Assembly (NCBI GenBank): GCA_946626595.1
Contig: CAMOUQ010000016.1
Coordinates: 1-33,702, forward strand
Length of the DNA stretch: 33,702 nucleotides
Source: an uncultured Prevotellaceae bacterium
GTDB lineage: Bacteria; Bacteroidota; Bacteroidia; Bacteroidales; Bacteroidaceae
Direction of reading: 5' to 3'
Numbering within the stretch: the first letter of the stretch is position 1; each line of letters opens with the position of its first letter. The position numbers and the translations under genes are program-made. Positions 1 to 8,033 of this stretch are shown here, one piece after another. A model generated the notes under the pieces. The model saw only the letters and a list, made by a program, of their open reading frames with translations. It was not told the DNA's origin and did not search any database.

Positions 1-18
1 GCCGCCGTTTTTCACAAA

Positions 19-52
19 GAAGCCCCGACATCCAAACGGACGTCGGGGCTTC
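19..52 (+). terminator. Rho-independent terminator of an upstream gene
   Basis: An 11-bp perfect stem (19-29 GAAGCCCCGAC with 42-52 GTCGGGGCTTC) encloses a 12-nt interior in which TCC (31-33) can pair with GGA (38-40). The 3' side is followed by TTTG. It most likely ends a gene lying before the window. Because the stem starts with GAAG after an A-rich stretch, it could also work on the other strand. No coding sequence of that upstream gene is visible. Confidence 0.8.
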
Positions 53-71
53 TTTGTTTGTATCTCCTGGG

Positions 72-143
72 AAGTACTAGATATTCTAGATACTATAGAT
101 ATTCTAGGTATTCTAGTCTTTCTAGTCTTTCTAGGCATTCTAG
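72..143. repeat. 9-bp tandem repeat, nnnTTCTAG-type, 8 units
   Basis: Eight contiguous 9-bp units run from 72 to 143: AAGTACTAG, ATATTCTAG, ATACTATAG, ATATTCTAG, GTATTCTAG, TCTTTCTAG, TCTTTCTAG, GCATTCTAG. Seven end in CTAG and one in ATAG. The array lies between the terminator and the sigma-factor promoter, so it is upstream of the -33 element. It could be a slipped-strand tract or a set of phased protein sites. Its function is unknown. Confidence 0.85.
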
Positions 144-169
144 GGCATTATACTTTTCCTTGTTTCTTT

Positions 170-201
170 TTTTCGGTTGTCTGTAATGTTTCGTAACTTT
201 G
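170..201 (+). promoter_or_regulatory. Probable promoter of the sigma-factor operon
   Basis: TAACTTTG at 194-201 matches the Bacteroidota -7 consensus TAnnTTTG. Exactly 20 nt upstream sits TTTT (170-173), one mismatch from the -33 element TTTG. The 20-nt spacer is the same as in the tig, recQ and guaB promoters of this window. Transcription would start near 205, leaving a leader of about 14 nt before the ATG at 219. Confidence 0.55.
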
Positions 202-218
202 TGGCAATATAATAGTGT

Positions 219-785
219 ATGGGAAAGATGCAAACCATAGACGAGATGGATATCCAGCGAGTGTTGGCGGGACGGACAGATGATTTCCGGCTACTCATTC
301 GTCGCTACCAAGGTTATGTTCAGACTTTGGTGGGGCGGATGATTCCTCGGGTGGAGGACGTTGAGGATGTGGTGCAGGACACTTTCGTAGCAGTTTATCG
401 TAACTTGGCATCATACGATGCAAACAAAGCGTCCTTCCCAACATGGCTCAGCCGTATTGCCTACTATACGACAATTCATCATCTGCGGGACAGGCGTGAG
501 GCAATGGCCTATCTGGAAGATAACGAAACATTGCTTGCAAACGTGAGTGACGAAGAGGCAGACCGCCTGTGGGAGGAGGCTCCAGAAACGGAGGCTAACC
601 TATTGGACGAAGCGTTGATGCATTTGAAGGCAGAAGAGCGACTGTTGGTTCATCTGTTCTATTACGAGGGGAAGTCGCTGGCAGAAATCAGTTACATCTT
701 GAGTGCAGAGCCGGGAACGTTGGCTACGCGCCTGTGCAGGATTAGGAAGAAACTATACATTATTATAAAGGAGAATCGGAAATGA
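219..785 (+). CDS. ECF-type RNA polymerase sigma factor
   Basis: A 188-residue sigma-70 family protein of extracytoplasmic-function type, which directs RNA polymerase to a small regulon when released by its anti-sigma factor. Region 2 spans about residues 22-95: the core-binding helix includes DVEDVVQDTFVAVY (47-60), and the -10 recognition segment lies around FPTWLSRIAYYTTIHHLRDRR (73-93). Region 4 (about 128-182) has the helix-turn-helix GKSLAEISYILSAEPGTLATRL. A linker of about 35 mostly acidic residues joins them. ATG 219 is used as the start, but ATG 228 is possible. The stop overlaps the next ATG (ATGA), so the sigma and anti-sigma genes are translationally coupled. Together with the receptor after it, this resembles the FecI/FecR/FecA arrangement. 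Confidence 0.93.
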   Translation: MGKMQTIDEMDIQRVLAGRTDDFRLLIRRYQGYVQTLVGRMIPRVEDVEDVVQDTFVAVYRNLASYDANKASFPTWLSRIAYYTTIHHLRDRREAMAYLEDNETLLANVSDEEADRLWEEAPETEANLLDEALMHLKAEERLLVHLFYYEGKSLAEISYILSAEPGTLATRLCRIRKKLYIIIKENRK

Positions 786-1324
786 AAAACGCGGAAAGGA
801 AAATTGGTCCAGGCGCATGGGAAGCATTGCGACGGCAAAGCGAACGGGCGAATGGGTTGCCCGTGAGCGAAGGCTTGGAAGAGAGAATCATGCAGGAGAT
901 TCATTCCAAGACTACAATAGTGGCTCTGTGGCGGCGTGTGGCGGCAGTGGCCGTGACGTTGCTCGTAGTGGGGGGACTGTCGCTGGCTGCAGTGTGGATA
1001 GGTCGCAGCAGGGCAGCGGAGGATGCAGAAGGGGAGGTCCGCGATAATATCGCTGCATACGAAAATTTCGGAGGCGGGACGAAGGAAGAGGCGGTGGTAC
1101 TCTTCGAGGGCGTTAGGCTGGATTCGATGATGAATGTTGTAGCAAGGTATTACGGGCGAAGCGTGTCTTTTGCTGATGAAAGGATAAAGAGCCTGAAGAT
1201 ACATACGCGTTGGAACAAGGGGGAGACGTTGTCTGTATTCGTAGAGAACTTGAATGAACTGGATGTCGTCAGGATTTCTGACGAACACGATACGCTCTTT
1301 GTGAAGAAAGGAGGCAAGGAATGA
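782..1324 (+). CDS. Short FecR-like anti-sigma factor, single-pass membrane protein
   Basis: A 180-residue protein with about 43 cytoplasmic residues, one transmembrane helix (about 50-73, rich in V/L/A and ending at W-I-G-R), and a periplasmic tail. Residues about 109-176 (FEGVRLDSMMNVVARYYGRS onwards, ending DTLFVKK) match the C-terminal DUF4974/STN-like domain of Bacteroidota FecR proteins. The FecR middle domain is missing, because family members of about 300-400 residues have a beta-rich region here. The gene overlaps the sigma factor upstream and the receptor downstream by ATGA. It should hold the sigma factor at the inner membrane and release it on a receptor signal. The role is inferred from architecture and position, since the N-terminal sigma-binding region has no motif I recognise. 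Confidence 0.78.
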   Translation: MKNAERKIGPGAWEALRRQSERANGLPVSEGLEERIMQEIHSKTTIVALWRRVAAVAVTLLVVGGLSLAAVWIGRSRAAEDAEGEVRDNIAAYENFGGGTKEEAVVLFEGVRLDSMMNVVARYYGRSVSFADERIKSLKIHTRWNKGETLSVFVENLNELDVVRISDEHDTLFVKKGGKE

Positions 1325-4300
1325 AGCGGACAGTAGTGACCTTGCTTGTCTTGTGTTTCGCGCTGATGGCGAAGGCGGAGGAGAAAATGGCATTGGCACA
1401 AGCCTTGGCCCGACTGAATGCCGTGCAGGAGGAGTGGACGGTGACGTTTGTTGAAGAAGAACTGGAAGGGATGTTTGTGGATGGGGAGGTTGCGATGCAA
1501 TCGCAACTTTCTGAACAAGGAGGAGGCACGGAACTAACTGAGCACGCGGAACCGACGGTGCTGGAACTGGTGGAGCGCATGACAAAGGGACTGCCTGTGC
1601 GCGTGAAGACGAAAGGACGGCAGATATATGTGCAGCGCGACCGTAAGAAGGGGAAGGAACTGTTTATGCTCTATGGGCATGTCTATGACAACCGTACGCA
1701 CAACGAGGTGCCAGGCGCGGTGGTGGAACTTATGACACAGGACAGTCTCGTAGTGGTACGCAGAACGGCACGTTCGTACTGGAAAGACGGCGAGCGCAGC
1801 GGTTATTCTTCGTCTTTCAGCATCGACCTGCCCCGCGAAGTGGGGCACTATATCCTGCGGCTCACGCATGAGAGCTATGACACTACATACGTCGATTATA
1901 CCCTGAACAACCTTGGCAAACGCGAATATTCGCGTCCCTTGCCGCCGCTCTATATCAGTCGGCCCATACGTCACACGATGAAGGAGGTGACGGTGACGGC
2001 CTCGAAGGTGATGTTCTACCACAGGGGCGACACGGTGGTGTATAATGCTGATGCCTTCCAGTTGGCCGAAGGTTCGATGCTCGACGCATTGGTACGCCAG
2101 TTGCCAGGTGTGGAACTGAAGGAGGGTGGCGTTATTACGGTCAATGGCAAGCGGATAGATGCCCTGCTCCTGAACGGAAAGGATTTCTTCCGAGGCGACA
2201 ATCGTGTGATGCTGGAGAACTTGCCAGCCTACACGGTGACGCGGGTGGAGGTGTACGACAAGTATGGCGAGAAGAGCGAGTTCCTGGAGCAACGGCTGGA
2301 GAACGATAAGGAGTATGTGATGGATGTCCGTCTGAAGAAGGAATATAGCATCGGTTGGCTGGTGAACGCAGAGGCAGGCGGCGGACCGGCTTTGGGAGTG
2401 CGCGATGGCATGGTGCCTTATGATGACGGTGATGAGACAAACGATGCCGGGCGATACCTGGCCCGACTGTTTGCCATGCGATTTACCGACCACTCGCGCG
2501 TGGCGGCGTATGCCAATGTCAACAACCTCAATGACGGGGAGCGACCGGGCGAAGGTAACCAGTGGCGGGCTTCTAACGGACTGACCGGACAGCAGACCCA
2601 GCAGCAGGGTGGGGTGGACTATTTTGTGGAGGACAGAGACAAAAAGTGGAAACTGCAAGGCAATGCTCGCTTTACGCACGAAAGGGATGAAAATGCGACG
2701 GCTACCGACCGCACGAACTTCCTGCCCGGTGGCAACACGCGTGAACGAAGCCGTTCATTAAGCGATGGACGCTCGTATCAAGCCTTCACGTACCAGAACT
2801 TCGGCTACAACTTCAAACGCGTGCGGCAGACCGCGACGCTCCGCATGGGTTACCAGCACGCCGATGAGCGTTCCCGTTTTTCTTCTTCGGCGTGGTTGCC
2901 CCGTGAGAATGCAAACCTCGCGACCACCATGCCCACCAGCCTGGATTCACTCATCTACACCAACCGGCAACAGGGGCTGCGACGTGGTTTTAACCAATCG
3001 ACGAGCCTCTCGACCAGTACCCTCATCAAGTTCCAGCACTCCAGCGATTACGTGACGCTGGAAACCGATAGCCGATACGAAGTGAGCGACTACGACCACT
3101 TCAATCGTCAGCGAGTGACAGGCACATCGCTACGGCAGGCCGACCAATACTTTAAGGCACACCCCGACCGCCACGGCAAGTTCTGGGGGCAGGGCACGTA
3201 TGCCTGGCAGATAAAGAGCAACATGACGCTGGAGTCGAGTCTTAGTTATGAGCATCGCGAGACCGTGAAGGAGCAGTCCCTATATCTATTAGACAGACTC
3301 TCCCCAGGTGACTCGTTGCCCATCGGAGTGCTGCCCTCCGTTGTCGATTACCAAAGTACCATAGACCACTCCAACAGTTACGACAGTCGCCTGACGGAGA
3401 ACTACTACACGGTGACGCCCGTCTTCTGGTGGTTCCCAAAGATGTGGGGTGGGCAGTGGAGCATCGGCCAGTGGATGCCTGTACGCCTGCTCGACCGCCG
3501 CCTGCACTACCGCCGGGGCGACATGGACACCACCCTTGTTCACCGCTCCGTACTGTTCGACACGGGCAACAGTTATGCCGTCTGGAACAGCGGAAGTCAT
3601 GAGGGACGACCCAGGAACCAACTCTTCCTGGCCTACCGACTGAGTTCCAGTGCCCCGTCGCTCCTGAACATGGTCGATATACGCGACACCAGCAATCCGC
3701 TGAGCATCCACGAGGGCAACGGAGACCTTCGGAACACGTACACCCACTTAGGCCAGGTCGGTTGGCAGTCAGACATGCCAAACCAGTCGTGGCACTACGT
3801 GAACGTACAATATCATTATACCCATAATGCCGTGGCCATGAGTCAACTCTACGATACCCGGACGGGCGTCCGCACTTACAAACCCTACAGCATCAGCGGC
3901 AACTGGGACACCGACGTGGAATACTGCTTCGGCAACATCCCTTTGGACAAGAAACAACACCTGCGGCTCACCCTTGCGCCTCACTTCCAGTACATCCACA
4001 GCGTGGATTTCACAGGCACCACACACCTGGATCGCAGCACCGTCACGACCGCTCGCCTCTATCCCCGTGTGCGCCTCGACTACCGCATCGGCAAGCACAG
4101 CCTGCGCCTGGAGACCAAACCCGAAGTACGTTGGCTCCACAGTCCCAGACCCGATTTTCAGGATTTCCACGTCGCCGACTACCAGACAACGCTCGAGGTC
4201 GTCCTGGCCTTGCCTTGGAAACTGCAACTCTCCAGCGACCTGACGCTCTGGAACCGTCGCGGCTACACCGATTCGTCGATGAACGACGACCAATGGATAT

Positions 4301-4506
4301 GGAAAGCCCGCCTCTCGCGCCCGTTCTTCAACGGCAAATTGGTGGCGATGATCGACGGGTTTGACCTGTTGGGACAACTGAAAAGCATCAATCGTGTCAT
4401 GGATGCCCAGGGGCGTACCGAGACGTGGCAAAGTGTGCCGCCCCGTTATCTTTTGCTGCATCTTCAGTGGAAATTTAGCAAACAACCGAAGAAGTCTGTA
4501 AAGTGA
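1321..4506 (+). CDS. Outer-membrane receptor: STN, carboxypeptidase-like and plug domains, beta-barrel
   Basis: A 1061-residue protein with a type I signal peptide (about 1-19, ending A-K-A-E). An STN-like domain follows at about 22-106, interrupted by a hydrophilic insert at about 55-78. A carboxypeptidase-D-like regulatory domain begins LYGHVYDNRTHNEVPGAVVE (117-136). A TonB-receptor plug-type domain covers about 218-340 (VTVTAS, then LDALVRQLPGVEL and VNGKRIDALLLNGKDFF). The remaining 700 or so residues alternate short aromatic-rich strands typical of a large beta-barrel. An STN domain is what signalling receptors use to contact the anti-sigma factor, and the upstream gene encodes a matching STN-like domain. 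No SusD-like partner follows, so this is not a standard SusC/D pair. The ligand is unknown. Confidence 0.85.
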   Translation: MKRTVVTLLVLCFALMAKAEEKMALAQALARLNAVQEEWTVTFVEEELEGMFVDGEVAMQSQLSEQGGGTELTEHAEPTVLELVERMTKGLPVRVKTKGRQIYVQRDRKKGKELFMLYGHVYDNRTHNEVPGAVVELMTQDSLVVVRRTARSYWKDGERSGYSSSFSIDLPREVGHYILRLTHESYDTTYVDYTLNNLGKREYSRPLPPLYISRPIRHTMKEVTVTASKVMFYHRGDTVVYNADAFQLAEGSMLDALVRQLPGVELKEGGVITVNGKRIDALLLNGKDFFRGDNRVMLENLPAYTVTRVEVYDKYGEKSEFLEQRLENDKEYVMDVRLKKEYSIGWLVNAEAGGGPALGVRDGMVPYDDGDETNDAGRYLARLFAMRFTDHSRVAAYANVNNLNDGERPGEGNQWRASNGLTGQQTQQQGGVDYFVEDRDKKWKLQGNARFTHERDENATATDRTNFLPGGNTRERSRSLSDGRSYQAFTYQNFGYNFKRVRQTATLRMGYQHADERSRFSSSAWLPRENANLATTMPTSLDSLIYTNRQQGLRRGFNQSTSLSTSTLIKFQHSSDYVTLETDSRYEVSDYDHFNRQRVTGTSLRQADQYFKAHPDRHGKFWGQGTYAWQIKSNMTLESSLSYEHRETVKEQSLYLLDRLSPGDSLPIGVLPSVVDYQSTIDHSNSYDSRLTENYYTVTPVFWWFPKMWGGQWSIGQWMPVRLLDRRLHYRRGDMDTTLVHRSVLFDTGNSYAVWNSGSHEGRPRNQLFLAYRLSSSAPSLLNMVDIRDTSNPLSIHEGNGDLRNTYTHLGQVGWQSDMPNQSWHYVNVQYHYTHNAVAMSQLYDTRTGVRTYKPYSISGNWDTDVEYCFGNIPLDKKQHLRLTLAPHFQYIHSVDFTGTTHLDRSTVTTARLYPRVRLDYRIGKHSLRLETKPEVRWLHSPRPDFQDFHVADYQTTLEVVLALPWKLQLSSDLTLWNRRGYTDSSMNDDQWIWKARLSRPFFNGKLVAMIDGFDLLGQLKSINRVMDAQGRTETWQSVPPRYLLLHLQWKFSKQPKKSVK

Positions 4507-4553
4507 TTCTATGTCGCTCTGTGACTACATGATTACGGTTTTTCTCAAATGAA

Positions 4554-4585
4554 TTTGGAAAATCGCTTACTTATTCGTATCTTTG
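4554..4585 (+). promoter_or_regulatory. Promoter of tig-clpP-clpX
   Basis: The -33 element TTTG (4554-4557), a 20-nt spacer and the -7 element TATCTTTG (4578-4585) match the Bacteroidota housekeeping consensus. Transcription would start near 4589, giving a leader of about 35 nt rich in A and T before the ATG at 4624. Confidence 0.85.
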
Positions 4586-4623
4586 CAAGCCGAAATTGAA
4601 TAATATATAATAAGGTATAAGAT

Positions 4624-5982
4624 ATGAACACAACGTTTGAGAAGGTCGACGCACTGAACGGCCTCATTACCATGCAGATTGAGAAGGCAGATTATGCCGA
4701 GAATGTAGAGAAGGAACTGAAGAATTTCCGCAAGAAAGCCAACATGCCCGGCTTCCGTCCCGGCCAGGTGCCCATGGGGCTGATCAAGAAGCGCTTCGGC
4801 ACAGAGGTGAAGGCCGAGGCCGTGGATAAGTTGATTCGTGAGAAGTTATATGGATACATCCGCGACGAGAAGTTGAATGTGCTTGGCGAGCCTCTGCCCA
4901 ATGAGGAGAAGACCCCGAAGACGGACTTCGAGTTGCAGGACGACTTTACGTTCGTATTTGATGTGGCTTTGGCTCCCGAATTCGATGCCAAGCTCTCGAA
5001 GAAGGACAAGGTGGACTACTACACCATCGAGGTTGATGATAAGATGGTAGAGCAGCAGGTGCAGTCGTATGCCGGTCGCAACGGCCAGTACGTGAAGGTA
5101 AAGAAGTACGAACCCAATGATATGGTGAAGGGCTTGCTGGCTGAGCTGGACGAGAACGGAAGTGTGAAGGAAGGCGGCGTACAGGTGGAAGGAGCCGTGA
5201 TGCTGCCCGATTACATGAAGAATGATGAAGAGAAGGCCAAATTTGCTGACTGCAAGGTGAACGATGTACTCGTCTTCAATCCTTCGAAGGCCTATAACGA
5301 CAGTGAGACTGAATTGGCTTCGCTGCTGCGCCTGAAGAAAGAAGAAGTAGCCGACAAGAAAGGTGACTTCAGTTTCCAGGTAGAGGAAATCACTCGCTAC
5401 CAGACGGCTCCTGTTGACCAGAATCTCTTCGACCATGTATTTGGCGAGGGTAAGGTGAAGAACGAAGAGGAGTTCCGTGCACGCATCAAGGAACAGCTGG
5501 CCGAGCAGTTCCAGAAGGATGGTGAATTCAAATTCATGCTTGACCTGCGCAAATACCTGACTGGCCGTGTGGGTAAGGTTGAATATCCCGAAGCCATGCT
5601 GAAGCGCATCATGCGCCTGAATAATCCGGATAAGGACGAGAAGTTCGTGGACGACAACTTCGAGAAGAGCCTGGAAGAACTGACTTGGCAGCTCATCAAG
5701 GAGCAGTTGACCGAGCAGTTTGAGATTAAACTGACGCAGGACGACGTTTTGGAGGCTGCCAAGAGCGTGACCAAGATGCAGTTTGCACAGTATGGCATGA
5801 TGGAAGTTCCTGAAGAAGTTCTGAATAACTATGCTCAGGAGATGCTGAAGAAGAAGGAACAGACCGAAGGCCTCGTGACTCGTGCCATCGAACAGAAGAT
5901 TGCCTCTAAGGCTAAGGAAACGGTGAAGTTGAATGAAAAGACCGTAAGCCTCGAAGAATTCAATAAAATGTTTAAGGACTAA
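4624..5982 (+). CDS. tig: Trigger factor, ribosome-associated chaperone
   Basis: A 452-residue trigger factor, which binds the ribosome exit tunnel and shields nascent chains. The ribosome-docking signature GFRPGQVP is at residues 43-50, inside the N-terminal domain (1-120). The region corresponding to the FKBP-type prolyl-isomerase domain (about 155-250) is divergent and lacks motifs I can recognise. The rest is the helical C-terminal chaperone domain (about 260-452), with many charged residues. Length is close to the usual 430-450. Its stop TAA shares one base with the clpP start (TAATG). The tig-clpP-clpX order is widely conserved and links folding of new chains with ClpXP proteolysis. Confidence 0.95.
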   Translation: MNTTFEKVDALNGLITMQIEKADYAENVEKELKNFRKKANMPGFRPGQVPMGLIKKRFGTEVKAEAVDKLIREKLYGYIRDEKLNVLGEPLPNEEKTPKTDFELQDDFTFVFDVALAPEFDAKLSKKDKVDYYTIEVDDKMVEQQVQSYAGRNGQYVKVKKYEPNDMVKGLLAELDENGSVKEGGVQVEGAVMLPDYMKNDEEKAKFADCKVNDVLVFNPSKAYNDSETELASLLRLKKEEVADKKGDFSFQVEEITRYQTAPVDQNLFDHVFGEGKVKNEEEFRARIKEQLAEQFQKDGEFKFMLDLRKYLTGRVGKVEYPEAMLKRIMRLNNPDKDEKFVDDNFEKSLEELTWQLIKEQLTEQFEIKLTQDDVLEAAKSVTKMQFAQYGMMEVPEEVLNNYAQEMLKKKEQTEGLVTRAIEQKIASKAKETVKLNEKTVSLEEFNKMFKD

Positions 5983-6647
5983 TGAACGATTTCAAGAAAT
6001 ACGCTACCAAGCACTTGGGGATGAACAGTATGGTCCTGGACGATGTCATATCGATGCAGAACCAATACCTGAATCCCTATATTCTGGAAGAACGTCAGTT
6101 GAATGTGACCCAGATGGATGTCTTTTCGCGTCTGATGATGGACCGCATCATCTTCTTGGGTACACAGATTGACGACTACACGGCCAATACCCTACAGGCC
6201 CAACTGTTGTATCTGGACCAGGCCGACCAGGGAAAGGATATCAACATCTATATCAACTCGCCTGGCGGTAGCGTACATGCCGGTTTAGGTATATACGATA
6301 CGATGCAATTTATCAAGAGCGACGTTTCTACCATCTGCACAGGCATGGCCGCTTCGATGGCTGCCGTACTGCTGGTGGCAGGACAGGAAGGCAAGCGTTT
6401 TGCCCTGCCTCATAGTCGCGTGATGATTCACCAGCCGATGGGTGGTGCTCAGGGACAGGCCAGTGATATTGAAATCACAGCCCGCGAGATTCAGAAACTG
6501 AAGAAAGAGTTGTACACCATCATCGCAGAGCATAGCCATCAACCATACGATAAGGTGTGGGCCGACAGTGACCGCGACTACTGGATGACTGCCGAGGAAG
6601 CTTGCGAGTATGGTATGATAGACAAGGTGTTTACGAAGAGGGCATAA
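5982..6647 (+). CDS. clpP: ATP-dependent Clp protease proteolytic subunit ClpP
   Basis: A 221-residue serine peptidase that forms the tetradecameric ClpXP chamber with the ClpX unfoldase. The catalytic triad is visible: Ser125 in GMAASMAAV, His150 in MIHQPMGG, and Asp199 in DSDRDYW, with the same spacing as in Escherichia coli ClpP (25 and 74 residues from the Ser). INSPGGSV (91-98) forms the oxyanion region. The N-terminal extension of about 30 residues is longer than the E. coli propeptide and is probably processed. The start overlaps the tig stop by one base, so translation is likely coupled. The clpX start follows two bases after the stop. Confidence 0.97.
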   Translation: MNDFKKYATKHLGMNSMVLDDVISMQNQYLNPYILEERQLNVTQMDVFSRLMMDRIIFLGTQIDDYTANTLQAQLLYLDQADQGKDINIYINSPGGSVHAGLGIYDTMQFIKSDVSTICTGMAASMAAVLLVAGQEGKRFALPHSRVMIHQPMGGAQGQASDIEITAREIQKLKKELYTIIAEHSHQPYDKVWADSDRDYWMTAEEACEYGMIDKVFTKRA

Positions 6648-6649
6648 TT

Positions 6650-7885
6650 GTGAAGAAGACTTGTTCGTTTTGTGGTCGTTCGGATAAAGAGGTGGGACTG
6701 CTGATAAGCGGCATCTCGGGCTACATATGTAACGACTGTGCCCTGGCTGCCTATCAGATTGTAGAGGAGAACCGGAAGAGTACTGCTGGCAAAAGCAAGT
6801 ATAGCCAACCTATTGACGAACTACCCAAGCCGAAAGACATAAAGGAGTACCTCGACCAGTATGTTATTGGTCAGGATGATGCGAAGCGCTATCTGGCCGT
6901 CAGTGTCTACAATCACTACAAACGTCTGGCCCAGAAGAAGGACGACGATGGGGTGGAGATTGAGAAGTCCAACATCATCATGGTTGGCCCTACGGGAACC
7001 GGCAAGACGCTGTTGGCTCGCACGATAGCCAAGATGCTGAAGGTGCCCTTTACGATAGTCGATGCTACGGTGCTCACCGAAGCCGGCTACGTGGGAGAGG
7101 ATGTGGAAAGCATCCTGAGCCGCCTGTTGCAGGTGGCAGACTACGATGTGAAAGCGGCCGAGCGCGGTATCGTCTTTGTGGATGAGATAGATAAGATTGC
7201 CCGTAAGTCGGACAATCCCAGCATCACCCGCGATGTTAGTGGCGAGGGCGTTCAACAAGGTTTGTTGAAATTGTTGGAGGGGAGTATCGTGAATGTTCCG
7301 CCCAAGGGAGGACGTAAGCATCCCGACCAGGATTATATCCAGGTGGATACGCACAACATCCTTTTCGTATGCGGTGGGGCCTTTGAAGGCATTGAACGCA
7401 AGATAGCCCAGCGACTGAATACCCATGTCGTCGGTTTCAATTCGGTTCAGCATACCCGGCATATCGATAAGGACAACCTGATGAAGTATATCGTGCCTCA
7501 GGACTTGAAGTCCTTTGGCTTGATACCTGAAATCATAGGTCGTCTGCCAGTGCTCACCTATCTGAATCCCTTGGACCGTGATGCCCTTCAGCGAATCCTG
7601 AAGGAACCGAAGAATTCTTTGGTGAAGCAGCAAGTCAAGCTCTTTGCGATGGACGGCATAACGTTGGAGTTCACCGATGAGGTGCTCGACTATATTGTCG
7701 ACAAAGCCGTTGAGTACAAACTCGGAGCCCGCGGTCTTCGCTCTATCATGGAGACGCTGATGATGAAGTTGCAGTACGAGGCACCCAGTAGTCACAAAAG
7801 AGGAGACAAGATAGTAGTGACGAAGGAATATGCCGAACAACAACTTGAAAATTCGTTGCTTCAGGAAGCATCCGAAGGATATTGA
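6650..7885 (+). CDS. clpX: ATP-dependent Clp protease ATP-binding subunit ClpX (GTG start)
   Basis: A 411-residue AAA+ unfoldase that feeds substrates to ClpP. The N-terminal C4 zinc finger uses Cys5, Cys8, Cys27 and Cys30. Walker A is GPTGTGKT and Walker B is [10 protein letters not shown]. The C-terminal small domain ends shortly after [11 protein letters not shown]. The same frame is open upstream to an ATG at 6602, but that start would overlap clpP by 46 bases and add residues absent from the family. The GTG at 6650, two bases after the clpP stop, places the zinc finger at the normal distance from the N terminus. A strong terminator follows at 7912. Confidence 0.94.
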   Translation: MKKTCSFCGRSDKEVGLLISGISGYICNDCALAAYQIVEENRKSTAGKSKYSQPIDELPKPKDIKEYLDQYVIGQDDAKRYLAVSVYNHYKRLAQKKDDDGVEIEKSNIIMVGPTGTGKTLLARTIAKMLKVPFTIVDATVLTEAGYVGEDVESILSRLLQVADYDVKAAERGIVFVDEIDKIARKSDNPSITRDVSGEGVQQGLLKLLEGSIVNVPPKGGRKHPDQDYIQVDTHNILFVCGGAFEGIERKIAQRLNTHVVGFNSVQHTRHIDKDNLMKYIVPQDLKSFGLIPEIIGRLPVLTYLNPLDRDALQRILKEPKNSLVKQQVKLFAMDGITLEFTDEVLDYIVDKAVEYKLGARGLRSIMETLMMKLQYEAPSSHKRGDKIVVTKEYAEQQLENSLLQEASEGY

Positions 7886-7911
7886 TGTTACATTTATCCC
7901 GCACAATAATG

Positions 7912-7948
7912 AGGGCCTCAGAAACTAATGCTTCTGAGGCCCTTTTTT
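7912..7948 (+). terminator. Rho-independent terminator after clpX
   Basis: An 11-bp perfect stem (7913-7923 GGGCCTCAGAA with 7932-7942 TTCTGAGGCCC) has an 8-nt loop and is followed by six T. It ends the tig-clpP-clpX transcript 27 nt after the clpX stop and isolates recQ. Confidence 0.9.
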
Positions 7949-7999
7949 AGTCTTTTTCCTTTGAAAAACGAAAATATTACAAAGATATTACAAATATTC

Positions 8000-8031
8000 T
8001 TTGTTTTTTTGTTTCTTATTTTGTACTTTTG
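8000..8031 (+). promoter_or_regulatory. Promoter of recQ
   Basis: TTTG at 8000-8003, a 20-nt spacer and TACTTTTG at 8024-8031 match the -33/-7 consensus. The ATG of recQ is at 8034, so the expected transcription start (about 8034-8038) falls on or next to the start codon. The mRNA may therefore have no leader. Confidence 0.75.
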
Positions 8032-8033
8032 TA

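Noticed and set aside
72..143. CRISPR array
   Set aside because: The 9-bp units are contiguous without spacers, and no cas genes are present. The same holds for the other short arrays.
692..1585. Long open frame (297 codons) on the minus strand
   Set aside because: It lies antisense to the sigma, anti-sigma and receptor genes, and the encoded protein has low-complexity Ser/Pro/His composition with no family match. The + strand genes explain the region.
1321..4506. SusC of a polysaccharide-utilisation locus
   Set aside because: No SusD-like gene or glycoside hydrolase follows, and the domain layout with STN fits a sigma-linked signalling receptor better.
8001..8033. Upstream start for recQ at 8001
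   Set aside because: It would place the start inside the -33/-7 promoter and add a Phe-rich stretch not seen in RecQ.
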